14,605 nucleotides of DNA from a bacterium Ga0077546 (GCA_001464165.1 LNEX01000250.1:1-14605), one strand, 5' to 3'; numbered from the stretch's first letter, positions 1 through 7,213 are shown. Made by a program: numbers and translations. Notes: a model not told the origin generated them from the sequence alone.

Positions 1-1
1 T

Positions 2-499
2 AAAGACGAAGGCCTATTTCTAGTACAACAATTAAAAGAGCAGAAGTTACCGCCGCAAGCACTCGACTGGATAATATTTAGACTAGGTGACTTAAAAGAG
101 ACAGAGGCAATTGATGCTCTCATGGACGAGTTTGAAAAGCCTTACTCAGGCTCAGCAAGCGCAGCCAAAGATGCACTCGAAAAAATTGCAAAGAATCAGC
201 AGGCTGCAGGTCAAATTACCTTAAAACTTAAGGAGATTGCCTTAAACTCAAATTCGCTTTCGCAGGCGAATGCCATAGATCTGCTTGCCACCATCGAATT
301 AGACAAATCGCTCCCTGTGGCGCGTCAAATTATCAAGAATGGTCAACTAGATGCAAAGGTTCGAGCCCTCAATATAATTTCTCGGTTTGGCCAAAAACAA
401 GACTTGGCGATTCTCTTACCCATGTCAAACTACTGGACCGGAGATCGCCGCTTGCACTATTGGGTAATGCAAGCTATTGGCGAGCTAAACAACAAATAG
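2..499 (+). CDS. HEAT-repeat-like protein, 5'-truncated
   Basis: The frame is open from the first complete codon of the window to a TAG at 497-499, so only the last 165 residues are present and the true start lies upstream. The visible part is all alpha-helical in character. It has repeating helix pairs such as an 'ALDWIIFRLGDL' segment, 'AIDLLATIELD' and 'ALNIISRFG', ending with 'WVMQAIGELNNK'. Such leucine/isoleucine/alanine-patterned helix pairs of about 35 residues fit HEAT or armadillo-like scaffolds, which bind proteins and have no catalytic residues. An ATG at 122 is internal, because coding-like sequence continues before it. The acyltransferase gene follows on the same strand after 86 bp, so co-transcription is possible. 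The family assignment is by pattern only; another alpha-solenoid is equally possible. Confidence 0.7.
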   Translation, partial: KDEGLFLVQQLKEQKLPPQALDWIIFRLGDLKETEAIDALMDEFEKPYSGSASAAKDALEKIAKNQQAAGQITLKLKEIALNSNSLSQANAIDLLATIELDKSLPVARQIIKNGQLDAKVRALNIISRFGQKQDLAILLPMSNYWTGDRRLHYWVMQAIGELNNK

Positions 500-530
500 T
501 GGGAACCAGAAGGACAAACCGACGTCTGGG

Positions 531-558
531 CTATGAGATTTACGACCTATGAGATTTA
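531..558 (+). repeat. Short tandem direct repeat in the leader of the acyltransferase gene
   Basis: The 12-mer ctatgagattta occurs at 531-542 and again at 547-558, a 16-bp period, immediately upstream of the gene at 586. The second copy runs into TAGAAT (557-562), which matches 5 of 6 bases of a sigma-70 -10 box, but I see no acceptable -35. It may be an operator or chance. Confidence 0.4.
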
Positions 559-585
559 GAATTCAGCCAAAGACGTGATTTTGGA

Positions 586-1830
586 ATGCCACCTGCAGAC
601 TTCATCCTGCCTACAACCAATCCATTTATTCTCAGCCTAGTCAAGGCGATGGTTCCAATCGTACTAAAAATGGAGAAACTTGAAGTTCGACCAAGCGAAC
701 ACTGCATCGAAGTGGTCAAATCGACAACCGACTGCCCTGTGATTTTGGCAGTCAATCATATTGATCGCTGCGACCCATCAGTAGTAGCTTCACTCTCGCT
801 GAAATGCCAGGAAGATTTCTACTACCTGGCTGCCCGTGAATTATTTGACGAAAACCTAGGACTGCGCGGCTGGCTGATGCAAAACAGCGGAGTCTACTCT
901 GTAATCAGAGGGACACCAGAAGATAGAGAGTCAAAAGCAGAGACAATCTCGCTAATTACCGAGGGCAAACAGAAGTTGGTGATCTTCCCAGAAGGTGACG
1001 TAACTGGCAGAGACGACATTCTACAGCCACTCAAACGTGATGGGATTGGCAATATGCTTGAGGCTCAAAGAATCTGCTTAGAGCACGATCCAAATCGTAC
1101 CGTTAAAGTGATACCCATAGCGATATACTACGAAGTCTCAGACAATGCTATCCCGCAACTAAAACATTGCTTGAGCAGGCAAGAAGATTTTCTCGGAATG
1201 AGCAGTTGGAGCGGCCCTATAGAGGCACGAGTTCAGCGTATCCTCTTTAGTCTGCTCAGGCACCTCGAACAACACTATGGAAAGAGATCAGAGGCAAAAG
1301 CGGCAGATCAAAGGCTTGCTGAACTAAGTTTCTTTATCACCACGAATATAGCTAATTTCACCAACCTCTCAGGCAGTCAAAGCTACGATCAATCATCTAT
1401 TAATACCTTTCTCTATTCAGTCAGGGGCAGGCTCCAACGGCTAATTGACAACAAAACTGACAGTCCAATCTGCTTTGACAATGTTCTGCGCAAAGAGAAC
1501 ATCAGTAGTTTTCAAACTGCCATTCACGACCTCGATCGTGTTCAGCATTTGCTAATTCTTCTCTCAACACTGCAGCAACAGCCAACCACAATTGACGTCT
1601 TGTGGCGAATAATTGATCGCATGGAGCAGTTAATAATAGGCAGCACCACAGCAAAAGGTAACCGCATTGCCTGGATAGAAGCAGGGCAACCAATTAGTCT
1701 AGCAAAGGCGACAAACAGTGACCAACCTAACTTAGCTATTGAGCACACAGCAGAACATCTCAGGAGCTGTATGCAGAGCGTCTTGCTAGAACTTAAGGAG
1801 CGCTCACTAATATTGCAAGAAACTCTTTAG
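586..1830 (+). CDS. PlsC-type phospholipid/glycerol acyltransferase domain protein with long C-terminal extension
   Basis: The N-terminal ~210 residues carry the glycerolphosphate acyltransferase blocks in order. Block I is NHIDRCD (catalytic H58 and D63, the HX4D motif), block II is 'GVYSVIRG' (R108), block III is 'FPEG' (134-137) and block IV is 'VIPIAIYYE' (P177). The family transfers an acyl chain from acyl-ACP or acyl-CoA to lysophospholipid or a similar acceptor at the inner membrane face. Ordinary PlsC proteins have about 240 residues. This one has 414, with some 200 further helical residues (roughly 215-414) that I do not recognise. No clear membrane helix is seen; a hydrophobic patch at 14-30 may dock to the membrane. 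ATG 586 is the only plausible start, since the frame closes at 550-552 and no other start codon lies between; its ribosome site is weak. The acceptor is unknown. Confidence 0.85.
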   Translation: MPPADFILPTTNPFILSLVKAMVPIVLKMEKLEVRPSEHCIEVVKSTTDCPVILAVNHIDRCDPSVVASLSLKCQEDFYYLAARELFDENLGLRGWLMQNSGVYSVIRGTPEDRESKAETISLITEGKQKLVIFPEGDVTGRDDILQPLKRDGIGNMLEAQRICLEHDPNRTVKVIPIAIYYEVSDNAIPQLKHCLSRQEDFLGMSSWSGPIEARVQRILFSLLRHLEQHYGKRSEAKAADQRLAELSFFITTNIANFTNLSGSQSYDQSSINTFLYSVRGRLQRLIDNKTDSPICFDNVLRKENISSFQTAIHDLDRVQHLLILLSTLQQQPTTIDVLWRIIDRMEQLIIGSTTAKGNRIAWIEAGQPISLAKATNSDQPNLAIEHTAEHLRSCMQSVLLELKERSLILQETL

Positions 1831-1855
1831 AAAGATCAAGAGGTAGAGTGGGCTT

Positions 1856-1874
1856 TTCCGAGATCATTTCGGAA
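1856..1874 (+). terminator. Possible weak hairpin after the acyltransferase gene
   Basis: TTCCGA (1856-1861) and TCGGAA (1869-1874) form a perfect 6-bp stem around a 7-nt loop, 25 bp past the stop of the acyltransferase gene. The sequence after it (CTTTCTC) is pyrimidine-rich but not a clean T-run. It could be a weak terminator or an attenuating or processing hairpin. Confidence 0.3.
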
Positions 1875-1938
1875 CTTTCTCAAGACCAGTCCGTCGCTAC
1901 CACTGAACTCTCGCAGTAACAGAGGATAAGAAAATATC

Positions 1939-2022
1939 ATGGGAAAAGCAGCTATTTTATGGGTTATGGGCGTGCCAACCGGGGCGATAGTAGTACTCTG
2001 GATGCTAGGCATGCTTAACTAA
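1939..2022 (+). CDS. 27-residue single-pass membrane microprotein
   Basis: An ATG opens a 27-codon frame ending in TAA, encoding Met-Gly-Lys followed by an almost uninterrupted hydrophobic helix with three Trp (residues 8, 21 and others in 'ILWVMGVPTGAIVV' and 'LWMLGMLN'). A central Gly-Val-Pro-Thr-Gly kink splits two hydrophobic halves. GAGG at 1922-1925 lies 13 nt upstream, which is rather far for a Shine-Dalgarno site. It sits alone between the acyltransferase and the secreted protein gene, on their strand. From memory, similar very short 'MGK..LLW.LGVP' membrane peptides occur as hypothetical proteins in other bacteria, but I cannot verify that here. The function is unknown; a regulatory or stabilising partner of a membrane complex is the usual role for such peptides. 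Confidence 0.5.
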   Translation: MGKAAILWVMGVPTGAIVVLWMLGMLN

Positions 2023-2096
2023 TTATGTAAGTAAAATCACCACAAACCATTTCTCTTCCGATAGACTATCTAATTGCGGAGAAGAATGGGAAAACA

Positions 2097-3086
2097 GTGG
2101 TGAAAAACGTAATCTTGAAAATGGCAATGTCAGCTCTAGCACTGACGACAATACTGCCGTCAGCCAACGCTAACAGCACAGAAACCCAGAGTACAGAAAC
2201 CAAGAACACAGAATCATCGAAAGCACTAACCCCAGTCCGGGGCACTAGGGTTAGCATTGCAACAACTGACAATTTTACAGCCGCCCCTAATTTTTCAGGT
2301 TTTATCGACAAAGCGACTCAGGCTTCGATTATGGTGACTGAGATGCCCTCGCCCTTCGAAGCAACCACTGCTGGTTTCAACGAAGCTGGTCTAGCCAGCA
2401 GAGCAATGAAGCTAGTAAGCAAGGAAGATGTCACCGTAGGCGATTACACCGGAGTACTCTGCTCCGTTAAACAAACTGCTTATGGCACAGACTTTTCGAA
2501 GTGGATTTTAGCATTCGGTGATAAAGAACGAACAATCATTGTCACAGCCTCCTTTCCTGATAGCGCAGCCGAAAAACTTTCTCAATCACTCAAACAAACC
2601 GTGCTAACGGCTCGTTATGATACAAAGGCGCCAGCACCTGACCCAATGGCTGACTTACCCTTTACAATATCAGGATCAAAGTCATTGATAATGGCCGGTC
2701 GCATTCAAAATACTTTGCTGTTCTCGCCGACAGGCAAAATAACCGTAATTGACCCCAAAGACCACAGTCTCTTTCTGGTCGGGCAGGCCCTTAACGACAT
2801 CGATATTCCAGACAAAACTCTTTTTGCTAGAACGCGGCTTAAAATGACTGCCAACCTCAGTGATATACAAATTCTCTCAGAGAAAGACACTACGGTTAGC
2901 GGCATGCCCACAAGAGAAATTCTTGCTACAGGCAAGAACAAACAAGGAGAAGCTTTGTTTGTTCTTCAAGACATTGCTTTTGGTGGCGGCAGCTATTTCT
3001 TTTTGCAAGGAATCACTAACCTAGGTCAGAAAGAAGAGAAGGAAGCAGAATTTAAAACCATCATTGATTCGTTCCAACTAAAGTAG
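2097..3086 (+). CDS. Secreted protein with two Mog1/PsbP-like modules (uncharacterised)
   Basis: The protein has 329 residues. Residues 1-25 form a signal peptide: Lys at 3 and 8, a hydrophobic core 'MAMSALALTTIL', and an Ala-Asn-Ala cleavage site after residue 25. A Ser/Thr/Glu-rich spacer (26-45) follows. The mature part looks like two related alpha/beta modules, about 48-175 and 190-329. Each has an amphipathic strand series ('ASIMVTEMPSPF', 'LFLVGQALND'), a 'TVxGxxTxEx' type hairpin (112-122, 265-275) and a final helix ending 'LKQTVL' or 'FKTIIDSFQLK'. This arrangement is typical of the Mog1p/PsbP-like fold; that reading is inference. No catalytic motif is visible. The start is GTG 2097, or GTG 2100 directly after it, with GGAG at 2078-2082 upstream; the ATG at 2086 is out of frame. 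The gene ends 5 bp from the convergent kinase gene. Confidence 0.75.
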   Translation: MVKNVILKMAMSALALTTILPSANANSTETQSTETKNTESSKALTPVRGTRVSIATTDNFTAAPNFSGFIDKATQASIMVTEMPSPFEATTAGFNEAGLASRAMKLVSKEDVTVGDYTGVLCSVKQTAYGTDFSKWILAFGDKERTIIVTASFPDSAAEKLSQSLKQTVLTARYDTKAPAPDPMADLPFTISGSKSLIMAGRIQNTLLFSPTGKITVIDPKDHSLFLVGQALNDIDIPDKTLFARTRLKMTANLSDIQILSEKDTTVSGMPTREILATGKNKQGEALFVLQDIAFGGGSYFFLQGITNLGQKEEKEAEFKTIIDSFQLK

Positions 3087-3091
3087 CTGTA

Positions 3092-4615
3092 TCAATCAAT
3101 CGGTTCTTTAATGCTTGACTGCACTTCTTCGAAAACACGTTTAATCTGATTCGCCAACTCACCAAGCTCAAATGGCTTATAAAGCCAACTTACAGCAACT
3201 GATGAACCCTGCTCTGCATCTTCAAAGCGTGAAGCAGTAGTCATCAGTATTGGCACTTTCGAGTTAAATTCGCTCTTCTCAAGCTCTTCGCGCAGAGTTA
3301 TTCCCTTTCCATCTGGCAAGTGCATATCAACTATGCAAGCTTGGAATTTTGTCGACTCTAGCAAGACTATGGCTTCCTTCAAAGTCGATACAGCATGGAC
3401 AACAAAACCCTCAGCGCTCAAGTGAAATTTGATTAGTTTCGCCAACCCCTTATCATCTTCAACTAGCAACAATGCCTTGGCAGGCGGCGAAGCAACCTCA
3501 CTAGGAACATCGCCACTGGCCGCAAGCTCAAACCAAAATGTGCTACCTTTGCCCACAGTACTATAAACACCCAAGCGACCACAGTGCTGCTCAACTAGGG
3601 CTTTGACCGTAGCCAAACCCAAGCCAGTGCCTTGACGTTGCACACCATCAGCAGGGAGCAGTTGTTGAAATTTAGTAAACAACTTAAGTTGGTTCTCTTC
3701 GCTAATGCCTGGGCCCTTGTCTGAAACCGAGAAGCGTACGGCCCCGCATTCAGTGCGAGCAACCGAAACGAACACCGCCTCATTCGCGGGAGAAAACTTC
3801 ATGGCATTGGAAATCAAATTTATCAGAACCTGAACAATGCGATCTTTGTCAGCCCTTATCTGAGCATCGATAGTCTCAACTTTAATGGTGACGTTGTCAT
3901 CTGAGCGATAATTGATCAAACCTTTTGCTGCAGTATCAACTAGTTCAGAAGCAGAGACATCTTCCAGCTTCAGCTCAATTCGACCACTTTCAATCTTGCT
4001 CAACTCTAAAAGATCATTAATTAACGCCGATAGTCTTTCGGTGCTTGTTATTGCAATATCTAGAAACTCTCGACCTTCGGCACTCTGCGGATTGTCAAAC
4101 TGTTCTATCAATCGCAAAGATCCAAGAATAGAGGTCAGTGGAGCCCGCAACTCATGAGAAAGCACAGAATGAAAATCTTGAACTCTCTGCTGTGCGGCCT
4201 TTGCTTCAGATATATCTCTTTGAAAGGCGATAAAGTGAGTGATCTTGCCGCTGGCATCCTTGACCGGTGAGATTTTCCACTCTAGCCAAAATGCCTCTCC
4301 GTTCTTTCTATAATTAATTGCCTCACCATGAAAGTTGGTGCCATCGACTAGACACTGTCTCAGCCTAGCCAAAACTTTTCTATCAGTTAGAGGCCCCTGA
4401 AATATACGTGGATTTTTACCTAATACCTCAGACCCTAACCAACCGGTCAGCTCTTCGAAACCACGGTTGACGTAAACCATACGAGGGCCTGGTTCTTCTA
4501 TATCAGCGTCAGTTATACAAATCGACTCCCAGGCTTGCTCAGCGGCAATAGCAAGCAAGTCTTTGCGCTTGAGTGCGGCTTGGTCAATTGAATAGTCAGG
4601 CGCATTTTCAGCCAT
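3092..4615 (-). CDS. Hybrid sensor histidine kinase (PAS - HisKA - HATPase_c - REC)
   Basis: This is a soluble 507-residue hybrid kinase with no membrane helix. A PAS domain (about 18-138) contains 'GKNPRIFQG' and 'INYRKNGEAFW', then an 'FQRDISE' exit. The HisKA box is 'SHELRAPL' with phospho-acceptor H154. The ATPase domain has the N-box 'LISNAMKF' (N270), G1 'DKGPGI' (299-304) and G2 'GTGLGLA' (329-335). The C-terminal receiver has the acidic pair D387/D388, phospho-acceptor D430, T459/T460 and K480 in 'YKPF', all canonical. It should autophosphorylate on His and pass phosphate to its own receiver. There is no HPt or output domain, so an external partner is expected. ATG 4615 has AGGATGAG just upstream, overlapping the stop region of the preceding receiver gene 9 bp away, which indicates translational coupling as the last gene of a three-gene operon. 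The PAS ligand is unknown. Confidence 0.95.
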   Translation of the reverse strand: MAENAPDYSIDQAALKRKDLLAIAAEQAWESICITDADIEEPGPRMVYVNRGFEELTGWLGSEVLGKNPRIFQGPLTDRKVLARLRQCLVDGTNFHGEAINYRKNGEAFWLEWKISPVKDASGKITHFIAFQRDISEAKAAQQRVQDFHSVLSHELRAPLTSILGSLRLIEQFDNPQSAEGREFLDIAITSTERLSALINDLLELSKIESGRIELKLEDVSASELVDTAAKGLINYRSDDNVTIKVETIDAQIRADKDRIVQVLINLISNAMKFSPANEAVFVSVARTECGAVRFSVSDKGPGISEENQLKLFTKFQQLLPADGVQRQGTGLGLATVKALVEQHCGRLGVYSTVGKGSTFWFELAASGDVPSEVASPPAKALLLVEDDKGLAKLIKFHLSAEGFVVHAVSTLKEAIVLLESTKFQACIVDMHLPDGKGITLREELEKSEFNSKVPILMTTASRFEDAEQGSSVAVSWLYKPFELGELANQIKRVFEEVQSSIKEPID

Positions 4616-4624
4616 AGACTCATC

Positions 4625-5077
4625 CTACTTCGATATCTTCTGCCCATCAAGATCATGACCTATATAATAGCTGCCAACCTTGACTTCGGGAATAAGCCAT
4701 TCAATTTCATGCAGCAATGCCCGTCCATCGAATGTATCCATTGTTATGTATCTAGCAGCCCCTAGAGCGCGAGCGGCAGTGCGTACACCGTCAGATAAAT
4801 ATTTGCCGACTTCCTTTGGTTCAGCGCTGAAGCAAACGAAAGGAGTCGAAACCAAGTGCGGGTCACCTTTTACCCAGCGCAGGAAATCGAACACACTGCC
4901 GCCGTTCTGCAAATGCACATCACTAATAATCAGGTCAAAATCCTTGCTGCGCAGAATTTCCATGGCATTATGGAAAGTATCGACCGTGGTTACCACATGA
5001 CCAACACCTTCAAGACAATCGCCAATCTCTCTTCGCTGTTCTTCGTGTTCCATTGTCACTAATATTTTAGCTGTCAT
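4625..5077 (-). CDS. Atypical single-domain receiver protein, second of a tandem pair
   Basis: The protein has 150 residues: one receiver domain (about 4-125) and a short tail. Phospho-acceptor D53 lies in 'LIISDVHL', and S84 occupies the switch Ser/Thr position. The usual Asp-Asp pair is M9-E10, and the conserved Lys of the 'KPF' motif is M113 ('YITMDTFDG'). Loss of the Lys and of one metal-binding acid means phosphorylation, if it occurs, is likely slow or unstable; this is inference from receiver chemistry. The ATG overlaps the last 11 bases of the upstream paralogue (5067-5077) and has GGAAGG upstream. It aligns with that paralogue end to end without gaps, with near-identity at residues 47-66 (DLIISDVHL, NGGSVFDFL). 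There is no DNA-binding domain, so it acts through protein contacts, probably with the downstream kinase. Confidence 0.9.
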   Translation of the reverse strand: MTAKILVTMEHEEQRREIGDCLEGVGHVVTTVDTFHNAMEILRSKDFDLIISDVHLQNGGSVFDFLRWVKGDPHLVSTPFVCFSAEPKEVGKYLSDGVRTAARALGAARYITMDTFDGRALLHEIEWLIPEVKVGSYYIGHDLDGQKISK

Positions 5078-5519
5078 GATTACCTTCCCGTTTCTGCAGT
5101 ATCTGTGCTGACTTCAAGTCATTGTCTAGGGACAATATAGAGACGATCTGCTGACAAAGCTCCTCTCCATCAAAAATCTCCATAGAGATGAACTTTGAGG
5201 CCTTTAGTGCCCGAGCAGCAATCTTTACGCCATGCTCTACGACTTTCGCCATCGCAGTTGGTTCCAAGCTAAACAAAACAAATGGAGTATTCTTCGTCAA
5301 TTGGTTGTGCCTAATCCACGACAAGAAGTCAAACACACTTCCACCATTCTCAAGATGAACATCGGAAATTATTAGGTCTACAGGCTGTGACTTAACAATC
5401 GCCATTGCCTCAGAATAGTTGCGAGAGACAATTACGAAATATCCAGCTAAGCTCAAGCACTCGACCACAGGTCGAGACCCTAACTCACTTTCAAAAAGCA
5501 CTAACACCTTGGAACTCAC
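5067..5519 (-). CDS. Atypical single-domain receiver protein, first of a tandem pair
   Basis: I place the start at GTG 5519 rather than at the longer TTG 5585. GAGGTG (5526-5531) sits 6 nt upstream, and the resulting protein is 150 residues, exactly the length of the next gene's product, aligning from residue 1 (V-S-S-K-V-L-V against M-T-A-K-I-L-V). Receiver features are D53 in 'LIISDVHLENGG', S84, F9-E10 in place of the Asp-Asp pair, and M113 in place of the conserved Lys. These are the same departures from consensus as in its neighbour, so they predate the duplication or are under selection. By my hand count roughly 57 of 150 positions are identical between the two. The last ~25 residues are unrelated. 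This is the first gene of the operon, with a possible promoter and hairpin in its leader. Confidence 0.88.
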   Translation of the reverse strand: MSSKVLVLFESELGSRPVVECLSLAGYFVIVSRNYSEAMAIVKSQPVDLIISDVHLENGGSVFDFLSWIRHNQLTKNTPFVLFSLEPTAMAKVVEHGVKIAARALKASKFISMEIFDGEELCQQIVSILSLDNDLKSAQILQKREGNHDS

Positions 5520-5525
5520 AAAACG

Positions 5526-5531
5526 CACCTC
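5526..5531 (-). promoter_or_regulatory. Shine-Dalgarno site that fixes the GTG start at 5519
   Basis: On the minus strand GAGGTG lies 6 nt before GTG 5519, an optimal spacing. It decides against the 22-codon-longer TTG-initiated frame, which has no such site. Confidence 0.7.
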
Positions 5532-5577
5532 ATCCGTGGCTGTAGACGAGGTAATTAACGGGAGAATCCTGAAAGTC

Positions 5578-5591
5578 GGCCGCAAACGGCC
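5578..5591 (-). promoter_or_regulatory. GC-rich hairpin in the leader of the receiver/kinase operon
   Basis: GGCCG-TTTG-CGGCC on the minus strand is a perfect 5-bp all-G/C stem with a 4-nt loop. It lies between the proposed -10 box (5604-5609) and the GTG start at 5519. No T-run follows, so it is not an intrinsic terminator. It could stabilise the transcript 5' end or be a protein-binding site. Confidence 0.4.
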
Positions 5592-5603
5592 TTATCTAGA
5601 TTC

Positions 5604-5609
5604 ATTATA
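5604..5609 (-). promoter_or_regulatory. Consensus -10 box upstream of the receiver/kinase operon
   Basis: The minus strand reads TATAAT, a perfect sigma-70 -10 hexamer, giving a transcript start near 5597 and a leader of about 78 nt before GTG 5519. The -35 region is poor: TTGTCC lies only 14 nt upstream of the -10. An activator may be required, or the match may be chance. Confidence 0.45.
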
Positions 5610-5750
5610 GGACTTTAATGGCAGGACAAACGAAAGCCGTCAGGCCAATCCGTTTACCTCCGCCGAAGAGACAAGCCTATGCTGTCGAGAGCGAATACTT
5701 AATGTTTTGGGCCAGTGAAATAGATTGTGGTCATCAGAGTAACACTTAAG

Positions 5751-6608
5751 CTACTTAGCTCTATAAACCCAACCTTCTAGCAAAACTTCAAGTGAATCAG
5801 CTGAAAAAGGATCGTCAAAATGCTCAGGCACAGCGCTATACATTGCCGCGGTATAGCAAGATACAAGTGCATTGATCGCTTTATCTGAATGGCGAAAATT
5901 GTGAAGAAACGATTTCTGAATAATCAATGATGGAATCTCTTTAAGGGTAAGCGCTTTGCGTTCTTTCACCTTCATCAAGTTCTGCACAAGCTTATCGCGA
6001 TGAGCTTCAGCTTCATTCTCGTCATGCTTATCTTTGCCAATGTACGAAGCATCGGTGATGCCCAAATACTTTAATGTTTCCTTTGGCTGCACTTCAATGA
6101 CAGCACATCCAAAAGGAATAGAGTCTTGAAAAGGAAGTATAAAATAGCGCTTGGGATCGAGCGATGCCAAAGTTCGCATGCCATGATGAGTGAGATGCAG
6201 CATGGCAGGATTAACACGCTTCATTGGACTGTTTAAAGCTGCACCACTCACAGTATCAGTAACACGCTTGGGTTCCTTGCCAAATTCTTTTGCCAGAGCA
6301 GCAAATTCTTCAAATGGAATGAAAACCAACTCTTCCACGACTTCTTGCCACGACTGATAGCCCTTCTTGATTTTCTTAGAAGCGAGGAAGTCAAGAAAGG
6401 CCACCGGTAACGAGAACGGGCAATCTACACCCAAGGTACTCAGTGTCTTATGAGCATCGAGGTCTTTGCTCAAGACATGAGAGCCAGTTTTCTTGACTTC
6501 TAAGACCTCAAAGCCCAAATTGCTAAGTCGGCCAACGACCAGCCAGGTCTCGTTTGGGTTTTCCTTTGAACTAGAAAAGTCGACTCCTGCTACAACTTTG
6601 TCGCGCAC
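5751..6608 (-). CDS. DUF429 family protein (RNase H-like fold, predicted nuclease)
   Basis: The protein has 285 residues from GTG 6608, which has GAGGG (6616-6620) 7 nt upstream. A longer frame from TTG 6629 lacks a ribosome site. The DUF429 pattern of acidic residues is present: D10 in 'VAGVDFSS', D62 in 'GVDCPFSLP', E172 in 'VIEVQPKE' and D242 in 'HSDKAINALVSCYTAA', with the closing 'EGWVYRAK'. In an RNase H-like fold these four acids would bind two metal ions. DUF429 members are annotated as predicted nucleases, but I know of no proven substrate. The start overlaps the end of the acetyltransferase gene by 19 bp, so it is the last gene of a coupled four-gene run. No transmembrane or export signal is present. 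Confidence 0.85.
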   Translation of the reverse strand: MRDKVVAGVDFSSSKENPNETWLVVGRLSNLGFEVLEVKKTGSHVLSKDLDAHKTLSTLGVDCPFSLPVAFLDFLASKKIKKGYQSWQEVVEELVFIPFEEFAALAKEFGKEPKRVTDTVSGAALNSPMKRVNPAMLHLTHHGMRTLASLDPKRYFILPFQDSIPFGCAVIEVQPKETLKYLGITDASYIGKDKHDENEAEAHRDKLVQNLMKVKERKALTLKEIPSLIIQKSFLHNFRHSDKAINALVSCYTAAMYSAVPEHFDDPFSADSLEVLLEGWVYRAK

Positions 6609-7198
6609 TCTAATGCCCTCATAGAACAAGCCATAATTACATACTCTTTCTCATTGAATTTAAAGTTGCTAACTGCGGTCATACCCAACTTGCCATGGGC
6701 ACTAATCGAGCGCGGATTATCTAGCGAAACAAAGACAACTACAACCTCGTAGCTCTGAAACACAAGGGCAAACAAAGTGCGGTAAAGCTCCCCAACCACG
6801 CCTTGACCACGATAGGCGCTGGCAACACAAACCGGACCGGCAATCAAGACGTTCTGTTCAGACAAGAGTCTGCCCTGATAAATAGCTTTTGGGAAACTCT
6901 CAATCATTGCCCTAGGCAAAGCGAAAGCCATATTGAAAGGCACACTTGAGGCGCACAGATAGGCTTCAACCTCGCCGCTAGCAACATTGCTCTCATCTCT
7001 TGCCCCTGCCAAGGCAACGACAACTGCACCATCGGCGTCAATCAGACGAAATTGAGCAGCGGAAAACTGTCCAGAAAGAAAGCCATCATGTTTATGCTCA
7101 CTCTCTAGATTTGCCTCGAGGTACAAATTCTGCAGATTCACGATGTTCTCAAAATCTTTGCCACTGGCGCGGCGATAGCAAATTGCCATTTCTTTCAC
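6590..7198 (-). CDS. GNAT family N-acetyltransferase
   Basis: The protein has 202 residues from GTG 7198; an ATG three codons in (7189) is an equally plausible start, and neither has a strong ribosome site. The GNAT acetyl-CoA signature is clear. The beta4 strand is 'VLIAGPVCVASAYR', followed by the pyrophosphate loop R130-G-Q-G-V-V-G (R/QxxGxG/A) and an alpha3 helix 'ELYRTLFALVF'. The beta5/motif B region 'SLDNPRSISAHGKLGM' has N161, typical of the family. The N-terminal ~110 residues are variable and would set acceptor choice, which cannot be predicted. It begins 15 bp after the TPR gene stop and overlaps the DUF429 gene by 19 bp. The acceptor could be a small molecule or a protein amine. 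Confidence 0.88.
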   Translation of the reverse strand: MKEMAICYRRASGKDFENIVNLQNLYLEANLESEHKHDGFLSGQFSAAQFRLIDADGAVVVALAGARDESNVASGEVEAYLCASSVPFNMAFALPRAMIESFPKAIYQGRLLSEQNVLIAGPVCVASAYRGQGVVGELYRTLFALVFQSYEVVVVFVSLDNPRSISAHGKLGMTAVSNFKFNEKEYVIMACSMRALECATKL

Positions 7199-7213
7199 TT
7201 CATTCAGTTGCTG

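Noticed and set aside
4200..4560. Photoreceptor LOV domain call for the kinase
   Set aside because: The Cys needed for the flavin adduct is Pro, so it is kept as a PAS domain only.
5520..5585. TTG-initiated 22-residue N-terminal extension of the first receiver
   Set aside because: There is no ribosome site, it has no counterpart in the equal-length paralogue, and it lies over the leader hairpin.
5419..5610. Plus-strand frame across the operon leader
   Set aside because: It is antisense to the receiver gene and its leader, with no ribosome site and no protein-like pattern.
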